A stretch of DNA of 64,000 bases from Paraburkholderia panacisoli. GTDB taxonomy: Bacteria > Pseudomonadota > Gammaproteobacteria > Burkholderiales > Burkholderiaceae. Made by a program: the position numbers and the translations under genes. Location of the stretch: the NCBI RefSeq assembly GCF_008369935.1, contig NZ_VTUZ01000032.1, positions 1 to 64,000 on the forward strand, read 5' to 3'. The notes below the pieces were generated by a model, which was not told the origin of the DNA, made no database searches, and worked only from the letters and a program-made list of their open reading frames with translations. Below, one piece after another: positions 17,055 to 26,216 of the stretch; positions within the stretch are counted from its first letter, which is position 1; each line of letters begins with the position of its first letter.

Positions 17055-18407
17055 ATGAACTCGCTCTATGACGCCGATACGAACGCCTTGAGCGACGCAT
17101 CCGAAATCACACTGCGACGCGCCTATTCAACATCGGAATGGAGAATCATTCCAATTCTCTTCCTGCTATGGCTACTTGCGTGGGTCGATCGCGCCAATGT
17201 CGCATTTGCCAAGTTGCAGATGCTGTCCGATCTGCACTTCAGCGAAACCGTGTATGGCTTCGGTGCGGGACTGTTCTTTCTCGGTTACGTGGTGTTCGGC
17301 ATACCCAGCACGCTGGTTCAGCAAACACTCGGCGCTAGACGAACAATTTCCGTGATTGCCATCGGTTGGGGGCTCACCAGCATCGCAATGATGTTCGTCC
17401 GTAACGCACCTCTTTTCTATCTTCTGCGGTTCCTGCTAGGCGCGTTCGAGGCGGGCTTCTATCCGGGCGTCATCCTGTATCTGAACCTATGGTTTCCAAC
17501 AAAACGGAGAACCCGCAACTTCAGCATTTTCCATTCGGCCGCCATCTGTTCGACCGTAGTCGTAGGTCTGACCGGAGGCTTGGTGCTGCAACATATGAGC
17601 GGCATGTTGTCCCTCGCGGGATGGCAATGGATGTTTCTGGTGCAGGGGATCCCCACGCTGCTGTTGGGCTGCCTCGTACTATTTGCCCTCTCCGATGGAC
17701 CAGCGACGGCTTCCTGGCTGTCCCCTGAAGAACGGCTGCTCATTGAGTCCGACCTCGCTCGCGACCGGAATCGCTCCTCTGCGGAAGTGAACCACCAGCG
17801 GCCGCTGCTTGCCAATCCCGTCGTCTGGGTGCTGCTCGCCGCCTATTTTTGCATCCTCACCGCCAATACGGCACTGAGTTTTTTCATTCCGACCATCCTG
17901 CGGGATGCGGGATTTGGTGGCTACACGGCGATCGGCAACGCTATCGCAGCCATCTGTATTCTTGGCGCTGTCGGCAACATCGCATTCTGTACATACGCAA
18001 GCCGTCATCGCGACGTCCGCTACCACTGCTCGATTGCCTCGGCAGTGAGCGTCGCAAGCCTGATTCTGCTGGTACTTGTCTGGCACAGCAGCCGCACCGC
18101 CACCTTTATGACACTCGCCTTCGCTCTCGCAGGCACAGGTGCTGGCATCTCCCTGTTCTGGCAGATTCCCATGCGGTACCTGAAGGCCAATGCGGCAGCG
18201 GTCGGAGTGGCCTTCATCAGTTCGGTTGCGAACCTCGCAGGCTTTCTGACACCCTGGCTCACCGGATACGTACGGGAAGCTACCGGCACTTATACCAGTG
18301 GCTTTGTCACTGCGGCGTGCGTGCAAGCATTTGCGGCGGTCATGCTCGTTGTGGTCTTGCCACTGGCTTCCCGCAGGAATCAGCATACCGTCTCCAGTGA
18401 GGTTTGA
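17055..18407 (+). CDS. MFS permease, anion:cation symporter (ACS) family
   Basis: A 450-residue transporter with 12 predicted membrane segments. The first helix ends in the ACS motif WVDRANVAFAKLQM, typical of phthalate, tartrate and 4-hydroxyphenylacetate permeases. A strong AAGGAGA precedes the ATG by about nine bases. It lies between the fumarylacetoacetase and the second CoA-transferase and likely imports the acid degraded by this cluster. Confidence 0.88.
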   Translation: MNSLYDADTNALSDASEITLRRAYSTSEWRIIPILFLLWLLAWVDRANVAFAKLQMLSDLHFSETVYGFGAGLFFLGYVVFGIPSTLVQQTLGARRTISVIAIGWGLTSIAMMFVRNAPLFYLLRFLLGAFEAGFYPGVILYLNLWFPTKRRTRNFSIFHSAAICSTVVVGLTGGLVLQHMSGMLSLAGWQWMFLVQGIPTLLLGCLVLFALSDGPATASWLSPEERLLIESDLARDRNRSSAEVNHQRPLLANPVVWVLLAAYFCILTANTALSFFIPTILRDAGFGGYTAIGNAIAAICILGAVGNIAFCTYASRHRDVRYHCSIASAVSVASLILLVLVWHSSRTATFMTLAFALAGTGAGISLFWQIPMRYLKANAAAVGVAFISSVANLAGFLTPWLTGYVREATGTYTSGFVTAACVQAFAAVMLVVVLPLASRRNQHTVSSEV

Positions 18408-18586
18408 GGCTACCGTCCGCGACGGAACAATCAGCCAGCGGTCCGATCCTTGCGCAGGACTTTCGCCAACCTGACGCCGCCCATTAAAGCCAGGCGCCGG
18501 TTTCCACGTCCGGGACTTTTCGCGACCGACACAACGCCGGTGCGCTATACAAATAGCACTGCTAAACAGGAAAATTTCGACCAATT

Positions 18587-19807
18587 ATGGGCGCTCTCAA
18601 TCATATCCGTGTACTGGATCTCACCCGCGTGCTCGCCGGCCCGTGGTGCGCACAGACGCTCGCCGACTTCGGCGCGGACGTCATCAAGATCGAACGCCCG
18701 GAGGTCGGCGACGACACGCGTCACTGGGGCCCTCCGTACCTGAAAACGCCGGACGGCGCAGATACGCCTGAGGCAGCCTACTATCTCGCCGCGAACCGCA
18801 ACAAGCGCTCCGTGACCGTGGATATCGCCACGCCCGAAGGGCAGCGGATCATCCGCGAACTGGCCGCCCAAAGTGACGTGGTGCTGGAAAACTACAAGGT
18901 CGGCCAATTGAAGAAATATGGCCTCGACTACGCGTCGCTCAAGGAAGTAAAGCACGACATCATCTACTGCTCGGTGACCGGCTTTGGCCAGACTGGACCC
19001 TATGCGCAGCGTGCGGGCTACGACTTCATCATTCAGGGTATCGGCGGCTTCATGAGTATTACCGGAGAGCGCGACGGCTTGCCGGGCGGTGGTCCGCAAA
19101 AGGCTGGGGTGGCGATTACCGACCTGATGACAGGGCTGTACTCAACCGTCGCCGTGCTGACAGCGCTCGCGCATCGCGACCGTACCGGCGAGGGCCAGTA
19201 CATCGACATGGCCCTGCTCGACGTGCAGGTCGCCATGCTCGCGAACGTTAACTCGAACTTCCTCGCCAGCGGCCAACCGCCGGTGCGCTGGGGCAACGCG
19301 CATCCGAACATCGTACCCTACCAGACCTTCCAGACCAGCGATGGCTGGATCATCGTCGCGGTCGGCAACGACGGGCAATTCCGGAAATTTGTCGAAGCCG
19401 GCAACCGGCCGGAACTGGCCGACGATGAGCGCTTCGCCACCAATCCGGCCCGCGTGCGCAACCGCGACACGCTGGTGCCGATTCTGGCGGAGATGGTCCG
19501 CGGGCGCGGAAAGCATGAATGGATCGCCGCGCTCGAAGCCGCTGGCGTCCCCTGCGGCCCAATCAACGATCTCGGCGAGGTATTCGAGAACGAACAGGTG
19601 GTAGCACGCGGACTGCAGCTCAACCTGACCCACCCGTCCGGCGGCACAGTGAAGGTGGTGCGCAACCCGATCAATATGAGCGCAACGCCACCTCAGGCGC
19701 TCACTCATCCGCCCCAGCTTGGCGAGCATACAACTGACGTTCTGCGTGTCGTCCTGGGCTATGACGATGAACGAATCGCGGCGTTACGCGATCGATCGGT
19801 GATCTGA
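18587..19807 (+). CDS. CaiB/BaiF class III CoA-transferase (second copy)
   Basis: A 406-residue family III CoA-transferase with the N-terminal signature HIRVLDLTRVLAGPWCAQTLADFGADVIKIE and the catalytic aspartate in AITDLMTGLYS. The sequence resembles transferases acting on dicarboxylic acids (the succinate-hydroxymethylglutarate type), but substrate cannot be assigned. A 180-bp gap separates it from the permease upstream, so it may have its own promoter. Two CoA-transferases of different subfamilies in one cluster imply two acids activated in parallel or in sequence. Confidence 0.9.
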   Translation: MGALNHIRVLDLTRVLAGPWCAQTLADFGADVIKIERPEVGDDTRHWGPPYLKTPDGADTPEAAYYLAANRNKRSVTVDIATPEGQRIIRELAAQSDVVLENYKVGQLKKYGLDYASLKEVKHDIIYCSVTGFGQTGPYAQRAGYDFIIQGIGGFMSITGERDGLPGGGPQKAGVAITDLMTGLYSTVAVLTALAHRDRTGEGQYIDMALLDVQVAMLANVNSNFLASGQPPVRWGNAHPNIVPYQTFQTSDGWIIVAVGNDGQFRKFVEAGNRPELADDERFATNPARVRNRDTLVPILAEMVRGRGKHEWIAALEAAGVPCGPINDLGEVFENEQVVARGLQLNLTHPSGGTVKVVRNPINMSATPPQALTHPPQLGEHTTDVLRVVLGYDDERIAALRDRSVI

Positions 19808-19845
19808 GGTGGCGCTGCACCACTGTCGCTATTTGTCGGTACTGC

Positions 19846-19883
19846 CAGGCATGGCGTGCCTGACGTCGTAGATCTCCGACGTC
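19846..19883. promoter_or_regulatory. Two adjoining inverted repeats between CoA-transferase and porin
   Basis: CAGGCA-TGGCG-TGCCTG (19846-19862) is followed immediately by GACGTCG-TAGATCTC-CGACGTC (19862-19883). Together they lie 38 bp after the CoA-transferase stop and 86 bp before the porin start. The pair could be a terminator for the first gene or an operator for the porin promoter; there is no U-tract. Confidence 0.4.
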
Positions 19884-19968
19884 GACCGTTCCGCCGCCGA
19901 GGTTGTTACGAGACCAACGGCACATTGCTCTATCAATATTTATCTGTAACGTTTCACAGGGGACATGC

Positions 19969-21156
19969 ATGAAATTGAGCAAGGCGATTTTCCTTGCGAC
20001 CGGCGGACTGGTTAGCGCGTCAGCCTGCGCACAAAGCAGCGTGACTCTCTACGGTCTGGTTGACGCAGGTATCAGTTATGTGAACAACGTGGCCAGTCAG
20101 CCGGGAGCCATCGGTGCCCGCAAAATACAGGAAACATCCGGCGTCGGTGCGCCGTCCCGATGGGGGCTTCGCGGGGTGGAGGATCTGGGCGGCGGCAATT
20201 CCGCCATCTTCACGCTCGAGAACGGCTTCAGTGTGGCGAACGGTACCCAATTGCAAGGCTCTCGTCTCTTCGGCCGCCAGGCATTCGTTGGGCTGGCCAA
20301 CGATAGTCTGGGGACGGCGACCTTCGGTCGACAGTACGACTCGGTCGTGGACTTCGTCGGGCCCTTTGTTTCATCTCGACAATGGGCGACACAATATGGC
20401 GCCCACGTGGGTGACATTGACAACCTCTACACCACGTTCCGCATCAACAATTCGGTCAAGTACACCAGTCCAACTTATCGCGGACTTGCCATCGGCGGGT
20501 TGTACGCTTTCAGCAATCAGGCTGCGAGTTCACCAGGCACCGGTTTCTCAAACAATAGCGCGTGGAGCGTTGGGACGAGCTACGCTGTAGGTGCTTTAAC
20601 GCTGGGGGCAGGCCACTTGCACCTTTCAAACCCTTCGGCCGGAAGTACGGGGGGGACCAATACGGCTGGCGCCATAGTCGGCGACTACTCGAGCGCCACC
20701 GACATCTTCTACACGCGCCCGGTCAGCACGCAGGACGTCACCGGTGCAGGCGTAGCGTACCAATGGGATGCGGCGACGTTGGGGTTCGTTTACACACTGG
20801 CCAAGTTGAGGTACGTTGACCATTCGGACTTTTCTCTCGCGAACTATGAAATCAACGCGAGATATCAGATTTCTCCAACGTTCCTCGCTGGCATCGCATT
20901 CATCTACAGCGACGGAAAGGTAGGTGGGGCCTCAAGCATACCGAAGATTACTGATGGGACCCATCCTCGTTGGGCGCAAATCAACGCGGGGGCCGGGTAC
21001 TTGCTAAGCAAACGTACCACGACATACGTAGCCGCCGTCTATCAGAAAGCCCTCGGCGACGCCCTGACTGCGGCGATCGATAACGTGGGTGGTCCAACAG
21101 GTTCCAATTCACGATACCAGCTGGCCGTCACAGCCGGCTTGCGCGTCAGGTTCTAG
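19969..21156 (+). CDS. Gram-negative porin (Porin_4 type), second copy
   Basis: A 395-residue porin. The signal peptide is MKLSKAIFLATGGLVSASACA with cleavage before QSS, and the mature protein starts SSVTLYGLVDAGISYV, almost the same first strand as the porin at 10143. It ends in GLRVRF, with the terminal phenylalanine of outer-membrane barrels. The ATG at 19969 has AGGGGA five bases upstream. As in the first cluster, it probably opens the outer membrane to that cluster's substrate. Confidence 0.92.
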   Translation: MKLSKAIFLATGGLVSASACAQSSVTLYGLVDAGISYVNNVASQPGAIGARKIQETSGVGAPSRWGLRGVEDLGGGNSAIFTLENGFSVANGTQLQGSRLFGRQAFVGLANDSLGTATFGRQYDSVVDFVGPFVSSRQWATQYGAHVGDIDNLYTTFRINNSVKYTSPTYRGLAIGGLYAFSNQAASSPGTGFSNNSAWSVGTSYAVGALTLGAGHLHLSNPSAGSTGGTNTAGAIVGDYSSATDIFYTRPVSTQDVTGAGVAYQWDAATLGFVYTLAKLRYVDHSDFSLANYEINARYQISPTFLAGIAFIYSDGKVGGASSIPKITDGTHPRWAQINAGAGYLLSKRTTTYVAAVYQKALGDALTAAIDNVGGPTGSNSRYQLAVTAGLRVRF

Positions 21157-21266
21157 TTCAGCTTTCTCGATATCAAAGTTCGAATGCAGTGTTTCGTCAA
21201 CGCGACGATCGCCCGCAGAACCAACTGCGGACGGGATCGCAAATCACATACCAATCCGGAGTGGAC

Positions 21267-21737
21267 ATGAGTACCCAACAAGACACCCAACTGCTGGGCC
21301 GCGGCTTCTACTGGCAGGAGATTCAGGCCGGTCAACGCTTTCGCACCTATCGCCGCACCGTGACCGAGACCGACCTTGTCAATTTCATCTCGGTGACTGG
21401 CATGCTCGAAGCCATTTTTATCGATGCAGATTACGAGCACGGCGCCATGCGTGGCCGTGCGGTCCCCGCAGCGCTGACGAGCGGCCTGATTGAAGGGCTG
21501 CTATTCCAGACGATGATACAAGGCACCGGTCTGGCACTGCTGGAGTTGACGCTAAAGGCTCACGGTCCGGTTCTCGTCAACGATTCGATCTACGGGATAG
21601 TGGAAGTCGAGGACGTGAAACCCACATCCAAAAACAATCGTGCAGTCGTGACGAGCCGCATCGACGTATTGAATCAGCGTGATGAGCGCGTTCTTTCATA
21701 CACCGCGAAGCGGTTGCTGGCCGGTCGCCCCGATTAA
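21267..21737 (+). CDS. MaoC-like hotdog protein lacking the catalytic dyad
   Basis: A 156-residue single hotdog domain in the MaoC/R-hydratase family. ATG at 21267 has GGAG five bases upstream. In active hydratases the segment reads SGD-NPIHLD, with catalytic Asp and His. Here the aligned segment is TGMLEAIFIDADY, so Asp is replaced by Met and His by Phe. The rest (PAALTSGLIEGLLFQT, the C-terminal strands) fits the fold. It may be a structural partner, a thioesterase-like or CoA-binding protein, or an enzyme with different chemistry. It lies before the 3-hydroxyacyl-CoA dehydrogenase gene. Confidence 0.75.
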   Translation: MSTQQDTQLLGRGFYWQEIQAGQRFRTYRRTVTETDLVNFISVTGMLEAIFIDADYEHGAMRGRAVPAALTSGLIEGLLFQTMIQGTGLALLELTLKAHGPVLVNDSIYGIVEVEDVKPTSKNNRAVVTSRIDVLNQRDERVLSYTAKRLLAGRPD

Positions 21738-21921
21738 GGTTCGGACGCGCGGCACCGCCGTGCGCTGCTCGCTAACGTATCGGGGTCTTCAAGTTGTACA
21801 CCGTGATCGATCAGCTTTGTCGAGGCGATTTTCCTCAACGACCGGGGCGAGACAAGGCATCGGTTCAGTGCTTAAAAGTCGAACAGACGTTGCGTTTTGC
21901 CGTCGATAGAAAGGAACTGCC

Positions 21922-22773
21922 ATGAAAATCGAATCCGTCGGAGTCGTTGGTGCCGGCGCCATGGGCAACGGCATTGCCCAGATTGCCGCGCTCGCTGGTC
22001 TCAAGACCGTCCTGATCGATGTCACCGACGCGGCGCTCACCAAGGGCGTTGCGACGTTGAGCGCCAGCCTCTCGCGGCTTGTCGAGAAAGGGCAACTCGC
22101 CGCGTCTGCGCGCGACGCGGCGCTCGCATGTATCGAAACCGCGACAAACTACCAACGTCTTGCAGCCGCCGATATCGTTATCGAAGCGGCTAGCGAAAAC
22201 ACCGATCTAAAGGTCCGCATTCTCCGGCAAATCGAATCCGAGGTACGACCTGACACGATCATCGCAACGAACACTTCATCGATCTCGATAACAGCATTGG
22301 GCGCAACGCTCAGGCGACCCGAGCGCTTTATGGGCATGCATTTCTTCAACCCGGTGGCCCTGATGCCGCTTGTCGAAGTTATTCCAGGCTTGCAGACCAG
22401 CCCCGAGACAGCGAAGACGGTTCGAGAACTGACACAGCACTTTGGCAAGGTGCCGATTGCCGTGAAGGACTCACCCGGCTTCGTGGTTAACCGCATTCTC
22501 ATTCCGATGATCAACGAAGCTTTCTTCGTTTTAGCGGAAGATGTCGCGACAGCAACGGAAATCGATGCCGGGATGCGACTGGGTGCGAATCAACCCCTTG
22601 GCCCGCTAGCCCTGGCAGACCTGATCGGCCTCGATGTCTGTCTATCTGTGATGGACGTGTTCCTGGACGACTTCGGGGATTCCAAGTATCGGGCCTGTCC
22701 ACTGTTGCGAGAAATGGTGGCAGCGGGGAAGCTTGGTAGAAAGACCGGCCGCGGTGTGTATGGCTACGACTAG
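21922..22773 (+). CDS. 3-hydroxyacyl-CoA (3-hydroxybutyryl-CoA) dehydrogenase
   Basis: A 283-residue protein of the Hbd/PaaH type. The N-terminal Rossmann motif is VGAGAMGNGIAQIAALAGL. The catalytic His lies in FMGMHFFNPVALMPLVEVI, and the C-terminal dimerisation domain begins at PGFVVNRILIPMINEAF. AAAGGAA precedes the ATG by six bases. It would oxidise a 3-hydroxyacyl-CoA made by the enoyl-CoA hydratase of this cluster. It is the last gene before a 750-bp stretch without genes and the IS110 region. Confidence 0.92.
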   Translation: MKIESVGVVGAGAMGNGIAQIAALAGLKTVLIDVTDAALTKGVATLSASLSRLVEKGQLAASARDAALACIETATNYQRLAAADIVIEAASENTDLKVRILRQIESEVRPDTIIATNTSSISITALGATLRRPERFMGMHFFNPVALMPLVEVIPGLQTSPETAKTVRELTQHFGKVPIAVKDSPGFVVNRILIPMINEAFFVLAEDVATATEIDAGMRLGANQPLGPLALADLIGLDVCLSVMDVFLDDFGDSKYRACPLLREMVAAGKLGRKTGRGVYGYD

Positions 22774-23520
22774 CTGGTGGGGGCGAAAATCGTCGAGCCT
22801 CGCCGACAAACTTGCGGCAGTGTGATGCTTACGCAACTTGACGCCAGATCAGCTCACGCTTGGTCACCACCTCAGGATTTCACCGGCGATCATCAAGACG
22901 AGCGGTGAGAAGCAGGTGACCGATCGGCCATCCGTCAAATCTCGGAATCGGTTGCATCTAGCGCTATTCCATGGTTGCGCAGCGGGCGCCATTCTCGATC
23001 TGCAACGGCGAGAATCCGTTGCGGGCGTTTGCGACGGCGAAATTTTCAACCGATTCTACTTGACCGCGTTAATGCGACACCCATTAGTCGGCCTAAGTCA
23101 AGGTACGAATCTTCCCCATCGCCGGATTGCCATGTCGATGGTCAGTTTCATCGTCATGGCAATCCGGCGAAATTCCTTCGTTGTCCTGCCACGACTGTCT
23201 GCAGGTCGGTATCGCATCCGTTTTCTCAGAACTGGTTGCGAACCGGATCGCACCAGACACCCATCGGGATCAAGCGTGCCGTGATGTGACTCACGACTGC
23301 CCAGGCGACTATTGCCGCCCCAGAGAAACGTTGGTGCCAGACGAAGTCCAATGGGTTTCACAGAACCGTGGCTGTTGCTTGTGCAACGCCAGTCAATAGT
23401 GGCTCATCGCCCGGGCGACCCGGTCATCCTCAAACAGGCGGTGGGGCAAAGGGAGGGCCCAATCAGAGCCGTGGTTTTTCGCCAGTCGCATTACTGGGCT
23501 CGCTCCCCTTGCACCACCGT
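22774..23520. other. Non-coding stretch before IS110 copy
   Basis: No convincing coding sequence on either strand; open frames here show no family resemblance and lack good ribosome-binding sites. The main structure is the long hairpin at 23120-23169. The right end abuts the IS110 transposase gene, so part of this stretch is the element's non-coding end. Confidence 0.6.
23120..23169. repeat. Long inverted repeat (hairpin)
   Basis: CGCCGGATTGCCATG (23120-23134) and CATGGCAATCCGGCG (23155-23169) are perfect 15-bp inverted arms. The inner bases TCGATG and CATCGT extend the stem to about 21 bp with one mismatch, around an 8-base loop. There is no U-tract. It may be a REP-like or MITE-like element, or a small structured RNA. 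Confidence 0.7.
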
Positions 23521-24589
23521 TTACCCAAAGCAGCGCGCTATCTCAAATGGCTTGTGCTCCCGAAGCATGTGATAGCAGGCGCGCGCCAGCTTGTGCGCCA
23601 ACGCCTTGATCGCAACAATCCTGTTACGTGCGCGTTTCTTGCGCTCGTAAAAGCGCCTGGCTTCCGGGCAGGAGCGTATGGCGAAGTTGGCCGCCTCGAC
23701 AAATGCCCACGCCAGATACCTGTTGCCGTTCTTCGTGTTGCCTGCTCCTTTCTTCCTGCTGTTGCTTTCGCGCCGGCTGTCCACGCAGCGGCAGTACGAA
23801 CTGAAATTACCAACCTCCGTAAAGCGCGAGATGGTTCCTGTTTCCAGCATGATCGTGGTTGCGAGAACCGGACCAATGCCGGGCACCGAGTTCAGCAACA
23901 CGTAATCAGGTTGCAGCTTCACCCGCTCCATGAGTCGCTTCTCGAGAATTCCGATCTGCTCCTGTAACCTTTGCATCACTGCCAGATTTGCTTGCATCGC
24001 GAGCGCTACATCCGGTGCAAAGCCGAATCCGCGGACCTGCGTCTCATCCAGACGCTTGACCTGTTCACCCCGCATCTGCCCACCAGTATGGCGTGAGAAC
24101 AGGTTCTCGATGGCGAGGATCTGGGCCGTTCGACACTGCACCAGTTGCATGCGCTTGCGCGAGAGATCGCGCACCGGACGCTCTTCTGCTGGATAAATGT
24201 AGCCTTCTGGCAATAACCCCAGACGTAGCAATTGCGCGAGATGGGCCGCATCGGTGAAGTCGTCACTGTATTTCAGTCCCTCGTACTGCGTGATTGCCGC
24301 GGGGTTAGCCAGATGTACACGATAGCCATCGTTCATCAACTGATCCACGAGCCAGTACCAGTTGAACGTTGCCTCGATGACCACCCCCACCAGATCTTCG
24401 CGGTGCGGTGCCAGCGCGGCCCGGATCTGTACCGGATCGTTCGGTAACCGCCGCTGGTAGACAACCCGGTCAGCTTCATCGCTAACCACAACCACAACCA
24501 CACTGTTGTTCGAGTGCAGGTCGATTCCACTAAGCCTGATATGACTTTCCGTGTCAAACGGGATCGGTTTTCAGCTTTTCCATAGACAT
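23521..24589 (-). pseudogene. IS110-family transposase with a 5' frameshift
   Basis: The N-terminus MSMEKLKTDPV (ATG at 24589) continues in a different frame as DTESHIRLSGIDLHSNNS, then VVVVVSDEADRVVYQRRLPND. Removing one T from GTTTGAC (minus strand, near 24556) restores one open frame, so there is a single-base insertion. The rest is intact: the DEDD RuvC-like part (VIEATFNWYWLVD and onward), the transposase_20 domain (NSVPGIGPVLATTI) and the C-terminus ending FEIARCFG. Recent decay is likely. The neighbouring 24839 element is a different IS110 subgroup. Confidence 0.85.
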
Positions 24590-24838
24590 CTTCTTTTGGA
24601 TAGGTTATCTGAATTTCCTGAGGGCGGCGTAGCAGTAATGTCGACGGTGAATCACACTGATATCCGCGGGTTGGTTACCGCATTACAGAGGTCCGTCTCG
24701 TGAGCCTGCCGCTCCCTTGTTCCGCAAATCGGTTGATGCGCGTTGCGATGTTTAGCCGCGGGTTGCTCGGGTACCGGGCTACGCCGCCTTCAGGAAACTC
24801 TTCTCCAGGTGTTCGTCAGATGTTGGATGATCGGGCGG

Positions 24839-25969
24839 TTACGCTGCGTGTGCGGTGCGTGGTACGGCGAGCGACATTGTCAGACGGGTGATGTCCCAGA
24901 TGAAACCGGCCAGCTCCCGGGCAATCGCAACCGTCGCGATGTTCGGGTTTTTTCCGCGTGCCGCCAGCTTGCGATATCGGCGGCACAATCGAAGCTGCGC
25001 GTCCCAGGCGCGATCAATGATGGCCTTCGGGATGCCCTCGTGGCGGCGCTGGATGTCGGGACTCACGCGTGCCGGATGCCGGTAGCTCCAGGCCGCCTCG
25101 ACGAGCAGCTTTCGGGCGTAGCTGTTGCCGGTCTTCGTGATGCTGCCTTGCCGCCGCTTCCCGCCCGAGGAGTGTTCCGACGGCGTCACGCCGAGCCACG
25201 CCATCAGCTGACGCGGATGTTCGAAGCGCGACAGGTCCCCCAGTTCGGCGAGCATCCCTACGGCCGTGGTGAACTGCACACCGCGCATCGCCTGCAAGCC
25301 CAGGACGGCTGGATAGAATCGCCAGTTGGGCACCGCCTCGCGCAACGCGGTCTCGAGACGCTCGCATTGCGCGAGGCGGTCCTCGATCGTGCGCCGATGT
25401 TCTTCAAACGCCAGTTGCTGCCATTCGTTGCCGAACGAATATTCGCTTAGCCAGCGCCGATGTGCCGGCCCCCAGTTGGCGCTACCCGTATAGCGCACGC
25501 CGTGCAAGAGCAGGAACGACTTCAGCCGCTGCCGCGCCTGCTTCAGATCGTCTTTGGCAGTGACCCATGCACGGGCCAGATCCCGGAATGCCTCGTCCTC
25601 AACGCCCGGCACGTAGACCGCCGACAGGTCACCTGCGCGCAGCGCGCGCACCAGCTTGATCGCGTCACGCCGGTCTGTCTTGACGCGCTCACCGGGCTTC
25701 TTTGGAATCAGCGACGGCGCGCAGACCATGCAGTCGAAACCTTTCTCCACCAGTTGCCGGTAAAGCCCATAACCGCACGGACCCGCCTCGTAGACGATGC
25801 GTACGCATCGGCCTTTGGACTGCAGGCGCTTGCACAGGCGATCGATATCGGCCTTGGTGGTACCGATCTTGCCCAGCAGTTCCACTTCGCCCATGCCAAT
25901 CGCGTAGGCAACCGTGATCGACTCCTTGTGGACATCCAGTCCGACGTACACCGTGCTATCGTGTTCCAT
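24839..25969 (-). CDS. IS110-family transposase (second, different element)
   Basis: A 376-residue transposase, apparently intact. The ATG at 25969 follows GGAGGCCAGC; upstream in-frame codons are not needed. DEDD-type motifs are visible: Asp in YVGLDVHKESI, Glu in VYEAGPCGYGLYR, and Asp in KTDRRDAIKLVRALRAGDL. The C-terminal transposase_20 domain is AMRGVQFTTAVGMLAELGDLSRFEHPRQLMAWLG, with SGGKRRQGSITKTGN after it. IS110 elements usually lack terminal inverted repeats, so the exact ends cannot be set. Confidence 0.9.
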   Translation of the reverse strand: MEHDSTVYVGLDVHKESITVAYAIGMGEVELLGKIGTTKADIDRLCKRLQSKGRCVRIVYEAGPCGYGLYRQLVEKGFDCMVCAPSLIPKKPGERVKTDRRDAIKLVRALRAGDLSAVYVPGVEDEAFRDLARAWVTAKDDLKQARQRLKSFLLLHGVRYTGSANWGPAHRRWLSEYSFGNEWQQLAFEEHRRTIEDRLAQCERLETALREAVPNWRFYPAVLGLQAMRGVQFTTAVGMLAELGDLSRFEHPRQLMAWLGVTPSEHSSGGKRRQGSITKTGNSYARKLLVEAAWSYRHPARVSPDIQRRHEGIPKAIIDRAWDAQLRLCRRYRKLAARGKNPNIATVAIARELAGFIWDITRLTMSLAVPRTAHAA

Positions 25970-26216
25970 GCTGGCCTCCGTGCCGGAAATCGCCGGGTGT
26001 GGCCCTGTCCACACTGTGCGGCTCTGGCAGCGATGCTAACCCGCGTTTGATTTCTCACGGCGGGCCAGCCTCTGCCTCACGGAAAGTCATACTGCCTTGT
26101 TCATGCCGGCCTCCTGTGCGTCAAGTCGGTGGGTTTGCACCCTGACTCTACGCCAGCCGTTCTATCGGAGCGGAGGCCGGCCGGCTATATGATTATCAGA
26201 ACCAGATCGCCGGCGT

